Positions 15,168-22,368 of a DNA stretch of 23,502 nt are shown in pieces. The stretch's first letter is position 1. Every line of letters begins with the position of its first letter. The stretch is from positions 1 through 23,502 of the forward strand of contig JAZNHT010000071.1 in NCBI GenBank assembly GCA_045577175.1, read 5' to 3'. Both the position numbers and the translations under genes were made by a program. Origin of the DNA: SIG701 sp045577175 (GTDB taxonomy: Bacteria; Bacillota; Clostridia; Oscillospirales; CAG-272). Under the pieces are notes generated by a model. That model saw nothing but the letters and a program-made list of their open reading frames with translations. It did no database searches and was not told the origin of the DNA.

Positions 15168-16419
15168 AAGCACGGTGCGCTTCAACCGTGTGTTTTTTGA
15201 GGCGAATCGGACACGTGCGCGATACCGCCTCCTCTCGGGCGGCGCGGGAAGCGGAAAAAGTTTTAACGTGGCACAGGATTTTATACTGAAACTGTCGGAT
15301 GTGCGCTACAGGGGCGCAAATCTGCTCGTTGTCCGAAAGACGGAGAGTGCCTGCCGCTATTCGGTGTTTGAGGAGCTTGTCGGCGCGATTACGCGTATCT
15401 TCGGCGAGCAAGCGGATCGGTACTGGGAGATTCACAAGGAACCGATGTCGCTGACCTCGCGTGTGACGGGCGGGCGGATCGTTTTCCGCGGTATGCATGA
15501 AGACAGCCAGCGCGAGAGAATCAAGAGCGTGGCGTTCCGCTGCGGAAAGCTGACGTGGATCTGGTGCGAGGAGGCGACGGAATTGAAGGAGTCCGATCTG
15601 GACATTCTGGACGACCGACTCCGCGGCGATCTCACCGTGCTGAATCCGAGCCTCTACTATCAGATCACGCTGACGTTCAATCCGATCTCAAACACGCACT
15701 GGATCAAGCGGCGATTTTTTGACGTGCCGCCGAGTGAGGACGTATTCCTCCATCATTCGACATACAGAGACAACGCGTTCTCCGACCCGGCGTATGCGAA
15801 ACGCATGGAGCGTCGGCAGAAGGAGGATCCCGACGGCTACGCCGTCTATGCGCTGGGTGAGTGGGGGACGGCATCAAGCGGATGCATCCTGACGCGGTGG
15901 CGTGTGGGGAATCTCTCCCATGATCCGCACGCATATGACGGCGCGTGGATGGCGCAGGATTTCGGCTTCAATCATGCGGACTGTTTGCTCCTTGTCGGTG
16001 TGAAGGACGGCAATCTGCACGTTTTGCGCGAGCTGTACGTGCGCGAAATGGACACGGCGGAGATCATCGGGCTCGCCGAGAGGGAGGGCTTCCCCAAAAA
16101 TTTGCCGATGTACTGCGACAGCGCGGAGCCGGATCGGATTCGGATGTGGCGGAAGGCAGGATGGCGCGCACTCGGCGTGAAAAAGGAGCCGGGCAGCGTG
16201 CGCGGTCAGATCGAATACCTGAAGGGGCGCGAGATCGTGATCGATGCGTCCTGCGAAAACGTGCTCGCCGAGATCCGCGCGTGGAAGTGGCTCGAGGGGA
16301 GCGATGAGGAAATCCCCGCTCCCGGCAATGATGACGCGATGGCGGCTCTCCGCTATGCGACCGAGCCTCTCAGACGCGGCGGCGTGCGCACGCTCTCAAA
16401 ACGCGCGCTGGGGATATGA
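15151..16419 (+). CDS. Phage terminase large subunit (PBSX type)
   Basis: This 422-residue packaging ATPase-nuclease has the length of the PBSX-family terminase. Walker A GGAGSGKS is at 30-37 and the Walker B strand LTWIWCEEA at about 134-142. The RNase H-like nuclease has DFGFNHAD (Asp about 270), MYCDSAEPD (Asp about 323) and NDDAMAALRYA (Asp about 394-395), so all three acidic positions are kept. It docks on the portal and pumps DNA into the prohead. The start is uncertain. GTG at 15151 is the best fit in length; GTG at 15175 is an alternative. Neither has a good ribosome site nearby, the closest AGGAGGG being at 15121-15127, which suggests translational coupling to the small subunit. No frameshift is seen. 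Confidence 0.93.
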   Translation: MSITSESTVRFNRVFFEANRTRARYRLLSGGAGSGKSFNVAQDFILKLSDVRYRGANLLVVRKTESACRYSVFEELVGAITRIFGEQADRYWEIHKEPMSLTSRVTGGRIVFRGMHEDSQRERIKSVAFRCGKLTWIWCEEATELKESDLDILDDRLRGDLTVLNPSLYYQITLTFNPISNTHWIKRRFFDVPPSEDVFLHHSTYRDNAFSDPAYAKRMERRQKEDPDGYAVYALGEWGTASSGCILTRWRVGNLSHDPHAYDGAWMAQDFGFNHADCLLLVGVKDGNLHVLRELYVREMDTAEIIGLAEREGFPKNLPMYCDSAEPDRIRMWRKAGWRALGVKKEPGSVRGQIEYLKGREIVIDASCENVLAEIRAWKWLEGSDEEIPAPGNDDAMAALRYATEPLRRGGVRTLSKRALGI

Positions 16420-16649
16420 GGGAAGACGATGGGGGCACCTTTTGAAAAAAGCAGCCCCTGCGAGGTTGCAAAGCAACCTCGACGCACATGCCGCCCGACT
16501 TTTGGCGGCATGTGCAGCCCCCACAAAAACTTCTGGGGCAAATAACAGATTCAGTTAACCCATGCCCAAAAGTTTTCGTCCACCTTTTTCAAAAGGTGGC
16601 GCGGTTGCAAGGGCGCGTAGCCCTTGCGTAGTACAAGAAAGGATTAACA
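16420..16649. repeat. Hairpin-rich gap between terminase and portal genes
   Basis: This 230-bp gap holds no gene but at least four near-perfect stems. CGAGGTTGC with GCAACCTCG is at 16462-16470/16474-16482. GCACATGCCGCC is at 16485-16496/16504-16515. CCACCTTTT with AAAAGGTGG is at 16580-16588/16591-16599. AAGGGC with GCCCTT lies around 16609-16625. The first belongs to a hairpin family also found at 18826 and 21810. AAAGGATT before the portal ATG is the ribosome site. Confidence 0.7.
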
Positions 16650-17891
16650 ATGCCAGACAAAAAGGAAATCATCTCCCGCCTGAACGCGTTCATGGTGGGG
16701 GAGGCACAAAGGCTTGCGCGCCTCGGTGCGTATTATCTCGGCAAGCACGATATTCTGAAGGCGGCGCGCGATCCGGAGCTGCCGGACAACCGTCTCGTGA
16801 ACAATTTTTGCCGCAGTATTACCGACTGTACGGTCGGATATTTCATGGGCCGCGGCGTGACCTACGCGGCGGACGAGAGAACGGAGTCGCTGATGCGCGC
16901 CGTATCTCTCGAAAACAACGAGCGCTTTGCGAACAACGCGCTTGCGAGAGATCTCTCCGTGTGCGGACGGGCGGCGGAGCTTCTCTGGTACGAGGATGCT
17001 TCCCGTCCGCGCTTCACGCCGATCGCGGCGGACAGCGTGATCCCCGTCTACGACGATGCGGTAGAGCCGCGTCTCAAATACGCGATCCGCTACTACAGAC
17101 AGGCGGACGCGGACGAAATTACGGTGGAGGTGTACGACGCCTCCGCGATGACCGTCTATCGCTATGACGGGCAGACGCTTACCGAAATGAGCCGCACGCC
17201 GCATCTGTTCGGCGAGGTGCCGGTCATCTTTTACGAAAACAACCGCGACCGCCTCGGCGATTTTGAGCCGGTGATCTCGCTTGTCGATGCGTACAATCGC
17301 CTGGAGAGTGCGTGCGTGAACGATTTCGAGTTGTTTGCGGACAGCTATCTTGCCATCTCCGGCATGGGCGGCACCGATGCGGACGATCTTGCGCGCATCC
17401 GCCGCGACCGCGTGATTCTGCTCGACGAGGGCGGGGACGCGAAGTGGCTGACGAAAACGGTGAACGATGCGTATATTGAGAATCTCAAATCGCGCATTGC
17501 GAAGGACATCTACCGCTTCTCGGGCACGGTCGATATGGCGGAGGAGACCCTTACGGGCAACACGCTCTCGGGCGTGGCGATCCGCTGGCGGATGCTCAAT
17601 TTTGAAAATCGCGTCTCCGTGACGGAGCAGTATTTCCGCCGCGGTCTTGCGAAGAGATGGCGGCTGATCGGGCGGCTTCTGAATCTGTCGGGTGCCGGCT
17701 TTGATGCGGCGGCGATCCGCATGATCTTCACGCGCAATCTGCCCGGTATGCCCGAGGAGGCGGCGGATATGGCGCAGAAGCTCACGGGCATTCTCTCCCG
17801 ACGCTCCGTGGTGGAGCATCTCCCGTTTGTGGAGGATGCGGAGGAGGAGATGCGCCGGATTCAACATGAGGAAACGGAGGCAGGCGCATGA
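16650..17891 (+). CDS. Phage portal protein (SPP1 Gp6 type)
   Basis: The 413-residue product matches the SPP1 Gp6-like portal family. The dodecameric ring at one capsid vertex is the DNA channel, the terminase dock and the base for head-tail connectors. Features typical of the family are the N-terminal GKHDILKAARDPELPDNRLV stretch and the following VGYFMGRGVTY. An acidic clip region and the late helix around NTLSGVAIRWRMLNFENRV (about 307-325) are also present. The acidic C-terminus ends in EEEMRRIQHEETEAGA. The protein is somewhat shorter than SPP1 gp6 (about 500 residues). The ATG at 16650 follows AGAAAGGATT, and the stop overlaps the next start by 4 bp. It works with the scaffold and capsid proteins encoded next. 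Confidence 0.9.
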   Translation: MPDKKEIISRLNAFMVGEAQRLARLGAYYLGKHDILKAARDPELPDNRLVNNFCRSITDCTVGYFMGRGVTYAADERTESLMRAVSLENNERFANNALARDLSVCGRAAELLWYEDASRPRFTPIAADSVIPVYDDAVEPRLKYAIRYYRQADADEITVEVYDASAMTVYRYDGQTLTEMSRTPHLFGEVPVIFYENNRDRLGDFEPVISLVDAYNRLESACVNDFELFADSYLAISGMGGTDADDLARIRRDRVILLDEGGDAKWLTKTVNDAYIENLKSRIAKDIYRFSGTVDMAEETLTGNTLSGVAIRWRMLNFENRVSVTEQYFRRGLAKRWRLIGRLLNLSGAGFDAAAIRMIFTRNLPGMPEEAADMAQKLTGILSRRSVVEHLPFVEDAEEEMRRIQHEETEAGA

Positions 17892-18421
17892 CGGATACGG
17901 GAATGATTCCCGAAGCGGCAGAAGAGCCGCAGGCGGAGAGCGCACGTCTGTTTACCGTGACGGATGTGGAGGAGCGTCTTCGCGCGGCACGAGCCGAATG
18001 GGAAGCGGAGCGCGACGCGGCGATCGAAACGGCGAAGGCGAGCGCGTTTGCGGATGGGCAGGCGGAGGCTGTCGCGGCGCACAGCGCAGAGATTCGCGTG
18101 CTGGAGGAGGAGCTTCACGCCGCGAAAACGGCGGCGGCACGAAGGGAGACGGAGATCCGCTGTGCGCGGTATCTGCGCGAGCGATCCCTCGGGGAGGAGC
18201 TTGTGGAGATTTTGCTCCCGGCGGGGGAGACCGACATTCCCGATGAGGTGCTCATCGGTCGCGTAACCGCGCTTTCCGAGGCGGTCGAGGCGGCGGCGAT
18301 CCGTGCGCTCCGTGAAAAAACCGAGGGGATTCTCCCCGGTGCATCGGGCGGCGCGGTGCCCTTGACGGGCAAGATCATCCGCGAGACGCCGGTGGCGCGG
18401 CTTTCGGAAATGATGGGGTGA
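17888..18421 (+). CDS. Phage scaffolding protein (DUF4355-like)
   Basis: This 177-residue protein has a long alanine-, glutamate- and arginine-rich region (about 22-100) that reads as a coiled coil. It is followed by a less charged C-terminal part ending in TPVARLSEMMG. That composition, and the location between portal and major capsid genes, are typical of scaffold proteins that shape the procapsid and leave before DNA filling. I see no serine protease motif, so capsid maturation probably does not rely on a prohead protease encoded here. The start overlaps the portal stop (ATGA), implying coupled translation. The assignment is by position and composition, not by a catalytic motif. The capsid gene follows only after a 942-bp gap. 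Confidence 0.75.
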   Translation: MTDTGMIPEAAEEPQAESARLFTVTDVEERLRAARAEWEAERDAAIETAKASAFADGQAEAVAAHSAEIRVLEEELHAAKTAAARRETEIRCARYLRERSLGEELVEILLPAGETDIPDEVLIGRVTALSEAVEAAAIRALREKTEGILPGASGGAVPLTGKIIRETPVARLSEMMG

Positions 18422-18496
18422 GGTGCAGGGGATTCTCCCTTGCCCGAAACCCATGCGTGGGGAGATTAGGAGGGGCAAGGCGCAGCCCACACCTAC

Positions 18497-19295
18497 GCAG
18501 GAGGGGCAAATCGCGTAGCCCCTCCTGCACCACCTCCTGCCGCGCCGAGATGCCTTTTTAGAAAGGCATCTCGAGGAGAGGGGCATTCCCTCGTCTACTG
18601 CGGTTCGGTCACGCTCGGGGTCTGACAGCCCACCGGGCTGTCATTCAAGACCCTCGCGCCGCTACGCTACCCTGCACCCCTTACCCTTGGGGTTTAGCGG
18701 TAACTGTATCGCACCTACCACTTTAACTGAAGCGAAACTATCGCGTTTTAGACCCCCTCCTGCCCTGACAGCGGGAGAGTTTGCAAGATTGCTGTAAATG
18801 CCGACAAAAGTCGGTCGGCATTTACGGCGAGGTTGCAAGCAACCTCGCCCTACGTCCTCCCGTGCCAAACCTTATCTCCGCATACTTGCGAATGGCGTCA
18901 AGGATGACGCCGCCATTCGCGTCGAGGATTCCCTCGACCGCCTAAGCGGTCGTTTCCGCATACGCGGAAAAACGGGAACCTCGCGTTTCCGATCGGAAAC
19001 TGTACGTATAAATCCAAACGGATTCGTACCAATGCAGAAAACGGGCAACCGCGTCAGCCGCTTGACTATATCCCGATTCGTCCGCGCGGGAGCGCGTCTT
19101 TCACGAGAGCGTTTTCGCTGTGGAAGCATTGAAGTTCGTTTTTGACTCTCCTATAAGAAGGGGATAAAGCGGTATGCTTTCGTGCAATTACGGTTGAAAG
19201 AACGCGTATCAGAGGTGTGGGTATCGGGAGAGGATACATCCTCTCCCGATCGTGGCGGTGGTTTTAGGAGGCGTTCCACGCTTAACGCCTCCTAA
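18497..19295. repeat. Mirror-symmetric intergenic element, copy D, inside the phage module
   Basis: The 942-bp gap between scaffold and capsid genes is filled by the longest copy. Left side: outer hairpin GCAGGAGGGGC (18497-18507/18518-18528), a 12-bp hairpin (18546-18557/18562-18573), and a GC-rich module that is the inverse of one in copy C (about 18596-18675). The left terminal repeat follows near 18690-18730. Core: a hairpin with TAAATGCCGAC (18795-18805/18814-18824), GCGAGGTTGC/GCAACCTCGC (18826-18849), and the three-way motif inverted (18919-18984). Right side: terminal repeat near 19170-19200, hairpin at 19223-19235/19238-19250, and outer hairpin TTAGGAGGCGTT at 19264-19275/19284-19295. 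Bases 18422-18496 hold another TAGGAGGGGC arm. I see no promoter for the capsid gene. Confidence 0.8.
18919..18984 (-). repeat. Three-way-junction motif, copy in element D
   Basis: This is the inverted 66-nt copy with loops TTAG and GTAT on the minus strand. Stems match copy C, including the outer GAGGATTCCC/GGGAACCTC pair with one bulge. Confidence 0.7.
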
Positions 19296-19363
19296 TCCTA
19301 TCCGAATGCGTTCCGCGCCTCCTACAAAAAGAACAACATCAAAAACCAGAAAGGAAACCAAAC

Positions 19364-20383
19364 ATGAACACAATCTACGAAAACAACGTACTTGAAACAA
19401 AGCTCACGGAGCTTTTCAATTCCAAGCTGGCAGTCCGCTCTCTCATGACGGTGGACGATTCTCTGAAAGAGGGTGCCGGTCTTACGAAAATCATCAATCG
19501 CTATACCTACAACGGTACGGTCGAGACGCTTGACGGCGGTCAGTCCAACACGACCGCAGGCACGCTTACGTTCAAGCCCGAGACCTACACCGTCAAGCGT
19601 TATCAGCAGACCTTCCGCTATAACGACGTGGAGGCGATGCAGGATCCCGCCCTCATCGACGCCGCCCTTGCCGGTGCCGCCGATGTCATGGCGAATCAGA
19701 TCCGCAGCGAATATTTTGCGCAGCTTGCGCATATCAAAAACCGCCGCGCACTCAGCGGCAAATCCCTCACCTACAGCGACATCGTCGAGGCACTCGGCGA
19801 CATCGGCCGCGAGGTGGAGAAGGGCTTGTTCATTCTCATGGGCACGGACGGACGCACCGCGATCCGCAAGGATCCCGATTTCATCGCGGCGCACCAGGGC
19901 GAGATTCTGTACAGCGGCCAGTTCGGCACGCTTTGCGGCATTCCCGTGCTGTTCTCCCGTCTTGTCCCGACAGGCAAGGTGATTATCACCGATAAGGCTG
20001 CGGTCAAATTCTTCGTCAAGAAGGAGGCATCCCTGGAGCAGAGCCGCGATATTGAAACGAAGGAGAACACCATCGTGTACGAGCGTCACGGTCTGATTGC
20101 GCTAGTCGACGACACCTCCTCCGTGATCCTCGGTGCGGCGGCACCTGCGCTTTCGCTGAATGTCGCGTTTGAGGATGGCATCGCTTCGATGAGTGTATCC
20201 AACGTAAGCGGATACCTTCGCTATCTTGCCGATGCGGATGCACCGCTGCTTGCCGATGACGTATCCCACTGGGCTGTCTGGGACGGTGTATCCCCGATCG
20301 AAATCGGTGACGCTTCCCGTATCGCCGTTGCGGAGACGGATGCGGACGGTCTCGTAATCAAGAGCATTTCGGTCACCCTTTAA
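19364..20383 (+). CDS. Major capsid protein (HK97-fold family) with C-terminal extension
   Basis: The 339-residue product sits after the scaffold gene. It shows the pattern of clostridial prophage capsid proteins: an N-arm with LTELFNSKLAVRSLMTVDDS and a middle with TLTFKPETYTVKRYQQTFRYND. These are followed by helical and loop segments such as LFILMGTDGRTAIRKDPDF and GTLCGIPVLFS. The fold probably ends near SSVILGAAAPA (about 255-265). The last 75 or so residues (ALSLNVAFEDGIASMSVSN to the end) look like a small beta-rich extra domain, possibly surface-exposed on the capsid. AGAAAGGAAACC precedes the ATG. No protease gene is linked. Identification is by position plus family likeness. Confidence 0.82.
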   Translation: MNTIYENNVLETKLTELFNSKLAVRSLMTVDDSLKEGAGLTKIINRYTYNGTVETLDGGQSNTTAGTLTFKPETYTVKRYQQTFRYNDVEAMQDPALIDAALAGAADVMANQIRSEYFAQLAHIKNRRALSGKSLTYSDIVEALGDIGREVEKGLFILMGTDGRTAIRKDPDFIAAHQGEILYSGQFGTLCGIPVLFSRLVPTGKVIITDKAAVKFFVKKEASLEQSRDIETKENTIVYERHGLIALVDDTSSVILGAAAPALSLNVAFEDGIASMSVSNVSGYLRYLADADAPLLADDVSHWAVWDGVSPIEIGDASRIAVAETDADGLVIKSISVTL

Positions 20384-20399
20384 TTTTTGATCCACGGAA

Positions 20400-20411
20400 G
20401 AACATTTGTTC
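20400..20411. promoter_or_regulatory. LexA-like palindrome between capsid and connector genes
   Basis: GAACATTTGTTC has the same GAAC-N4-GTTC core as boxes 1 and 2. It lies 17 bp past the capsid stop and is followed by TTTTT, so AAGAAC/GTTCTT could equally be a weak terminator hairpin. No -35/-10 pair is evident beside it. Confidence 0.35.
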
Positions 20412-20448
20412 TTTTTGGTCGGGTATCGAACGGAAAGGTGTGGTGAGT

Positions 20449-20769
20449 GTGGTTACGGTATCGGATTTACGGGAGAGGCTGGGGCTTTCTCCCGAGGACA
20501 GCGACGCGGACGCGGTGATTCTTGCGCTGATTGCGGACGCGGAGGCATATGCGCGTGCGTTCTGCCGATTGAAGGAGGAGGAGAACGTGCCGGATTTTCT
20601 GCTTGCGCAGATGGTTTCGGAGGATTACGGACGCATGGACGGCGCGGGGCTTTCGTACCGATCTGTATCGGGTGCGGCGGAGACGTACCGCTCGGGATAC
20701 AGCGATGCGGTGATGCATCAGCTTTGCGCGATGCGGCATCCTGCCTCCCTCAGGGAGGGCTTTCGATGA
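20449..20769 (+). CDS. Phage head-tail connector protein (gp6/gp15-like)
   Basis: This small, helical protein (106 residues from the GTG at 20449) begins VTVSDLRERLGL and continues with LALIADAEAYARAFCRL. That is the usual pattern of DNA-packaging adaptors that bind below the portal (Phage_connect_1 / SPP1 gp15-like). The start is ambiguous among in-frame GTG codons at 20440, 20443 and 20449. AAAGG ends at 20438, which favours 20449. The stop overlaps the next ATG by 4 bp. It should form the first ring of the neck. Confidence 0.75.
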   Translation: MVTVSDLRERLGLSPEDSDADAVILALIADAEAYARAFCRLKEEENVPDFLLAQMVSEDYGRMDGAGLSYRSVSGAAETYRSGYSDAVMHQLCAMRHPASLREGFR

Positions 20770-21068
20770 TGCGGCGCATACAGCGTCCGTTTACCCTGAC
20801 GGGGGCGGACGGGGTGCCGCTGGGCACGGTACGGGCGGTGCTGTCCCGTGATTCCGCCGCGGAGAAGACGGAGAACGATCTGACGTATGCGGCGGAGCGA
20901 GTGACGGCGTTGATTCCGTCGAGATACACGCCTGCGGGCGGATTTTTGCGCGGCATGGTGCTGACAAGCGGATCGGCGCGCTACCGCGTGCTTGCGCCGG
21001 TTGATCTGGGCGGACTGTGGCGGCTCAAATGCGAGCGGATTTATTTTGAATCGGAGGCAGGCGTATGA
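20766..21068 (+). CDS. Phage head-closure / head-tail joining protein (probable)
   Basis: This 100-residue product (MMRRIQRPFTL...) has a basic N-terminus and a predominantly beta-strand pattern. It lies second in the row of three small connector genes, matching SPP1 gp16-like or Phage_H_T_join stoppers that plug the portal. AGGGAGGG precedes the ATG at 20766, which overlaps the preceding stop; an ATG at 20769 is equally possible. The next gene overlaps by 4 bp. The function is assigned by size and position. Confidence 0.6.
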   Translation: MMRRIQRPFTLTGADGVPLGTVRAVLSRDSAAEKTENDLTYAAERVTALIPSRYTPAGGFLRGMVLTSGSARYRVLAPVDLGGLWRLKCERIYFESEAGV

Positions 21069-21427
21069 GCATACAGGAGCGTTTGATTGAGGCGGCAAGG
21101 CGTGCTTTGCACGTACCGCTTTTGCCTGCGCCCGGCTCTTTGGGGATTCCCTCGGCGGTGTACCGCTGTATGCCGGGGAAATCGGACGGCGCACTCTGTG
21201 CGGCGCGGTTGGAGGTGCGTGTGTTTCACCGATCGCCCTCGGCGGCGGCAGAGGAGATTGATGCGCTGAGCCGCGCGATTGTGTCCGACGGGGACACGGG
21301 CATTGTGGGAGAGGGCGGCGACACGCTGGTTGTTTGCCGCACGGACAACGGTGCGGACAGCGGATATATCCGCGCGGCGGAGCTGTATTTTGTGAAGGCG
21401 GCGTTTGAGACGCAAGGGCGTGTCTGA
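21065..21427 (+). CDS. Phage tail completion / neck protein (probable)
   Basis: The 120-residue product starts MSIQERLIEAARRAL and continues in an alpha/beta pattern with LEVRVFHRSPSAAAEEIDAL and a strand-rich end. This is like SPP1 gp17 or other tail-terminator proteins that cap the tail tube. Its stop codon TGA is the first three bases of a 144-bp direct repeat (21425-21568), so the gene's 3' end is joined exactly to repeat DNA. The last codons may therefore not be ancestral. The assignment rests on size and position. Confidence 0.6.
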   Translation: MSIQERLIEAARRALHVPLLPAPGSLGIPSAVYRCMPGKSDGALCAARLEVRVFHRSPSAAAEEIDALSRAIVSDGDTGIVGEGGDTLVVCRTDNGADSGYIRAAELYFVKAAFETQGRV

Positions 21428-21568
21428 ATGGCACGAAGGAGTCCCGTGCCATTCAGGTCGAGGTTGTCCGTATGGACAACCTCGCGGGATAGCCGAAGAT
21501 GTCAATGCCGCGAAAAAGTCGCGCGGCATTGACCGAAAGGAATCGGGTGCCTGTAGGGGACGACGTCC
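21425..21568. repeat. Direct repeat unit 1 in the tail-gene gap
   Basis: This 144-bp unit contains three hairpins: AATGGCACG with CGTGCCATT, CGAGGTTGTCC-GTAT-GGACAACCTCG (21459-21484), and GTCAATGCCGCG with CGCGGCATTGAC. Unit 2 repeats it almost exactly 157 bp later. Confidence 0.85.
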
Positions 21569-21581
21569 TCGGCGTCCCGTA

Positions 21582-21726
21582 TGAATGGCACGAAGGAGTC
21601 CCGTGCCATTCAGGTCGAGGTTGTCCGCAGGGGACAACCTCGCGGGATTGCCGAAGATGTCAATGCCGCGAAAAGGTCGCGCGGCATTGACCGAAAGGAA
21701 TCGGGTGCCTGTAGGGGACGACGTCC
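21582..21726. repeat. Direct repeat unit 2 in the tail-gene gap
   Basis: This is a 145-bp near-copy of unit 1. The visible differences fall mostly in loops (GTAT versus GCAGG in the middle hairpin) and at two or three other single sites; all stems are intact. The rest of the 434-bp gap (21727-21861) holds a short unique stretch, a CGAGGTTG/CAACCTCG hairpin at 21810-21817/21823-21830, and the AAAGGAG site of the next gene. Confidence 0.85.
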
Positions 21727-21861
21727 GTTTGTGTAGATGTAATTTGGAAAGAAGTCATCGGACTTCGGGTATGAGGGCTGCATGGCGTTAAAAACGGATG
21801 CCGTGCAGGCGAGGTTGCGAGACAACCTCGTGGGGGAGCAACAGAAAAGCAAAGGAGCAGT

Positions 21862-22368
21862 ATGGAAGAAAAATATTACGCCTTGGGCGCAGGGCGGTTG
21901 TATATTGCGCCGTGGGAGACACCGGAGGCAGAGGTGCGCTCTCTGAAATGGTATGCCGGACAGACGAAGGGCGGTGTCACGCTTGCGTACTCGGCGAAGG
22001 AGTACGAGATCCGCGGCTGGGGCGGCGAGCTTTTGCGCACGGTGCGCTACGGCGAAAAGATCCGTCTGACGGGCAAATTCGCGCGCCTGTATCCGCGTGT
22101 GATTGCGGCGGCGACAGGTGCGCCTGTGAAAAACGAGGCGATCCTGCTCGGCGGCAAGGGAGACGGCGGCACGGCGCGCGTTCGTATTCTGCTCGTGAGC
22201 GAGATTCCCGAGAGTGCAGGCGGCGGAGAGGTCGTTTTCTCCATGCGTGCAGGGGCATCGTCGGGGATGTCGGTGCATTTTTCGCCCGAGCGTGACAGCG
22301 CGTGGGATTTTTCGCTGACCGCGGAGAGCGATGACGCGGGATTTTTCGGAAAGCTGGTGTTTTCATGA
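21862..22368 (+). CDS. Phage major tail (tube) protein, probable
   Basis: This 168-residue protein has the sequence rhythm of tail-tube proteins: ALGAGRLYIAPWETPE, then YAGQTKGGVTLAYSAKEYEIRGWG, then a central KIRLTGKFARLYPRVIAAATGAP. Such proteins stack as hexameric rings to form the DNA conduit. AAAGGAG precedes the ATG. The stop overlaps the next gene by 4 bp. In ordinary siphophages the assembly chaperones and the tape-measure gene follow here; they do not. Another possibility is a short tail-adaptor protein. Confidence 0.65.
   Translation: MEEKYYALGAGRLYIAPWETPEAEVRSLKWYAGQTKGGVTLAYSAKEYEIRGWGGELLRTVRYGEKIRLTGKFARLYPRVIAAATGAPVKNEAILLGGKGDGGTARVRILLVSEIPESAGGGEVVFSMRAGASSGMSVHFSPERDSAWDFSLTAESDDAGFFGKLVFS

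Noticed and set aside
16644..17945. 433-codon minus-strand frame opposite the portal gene
   Set aside because: Arg/His-rich shadow; the plus strand encodes a complete portal with start site and coupled downstream gene.
21425..21726. CRISPR array
   Set aside because: Only two 145-bp units with hairpins and a 13-bp gap, no regular short repeats and spacers, and no cas genes.
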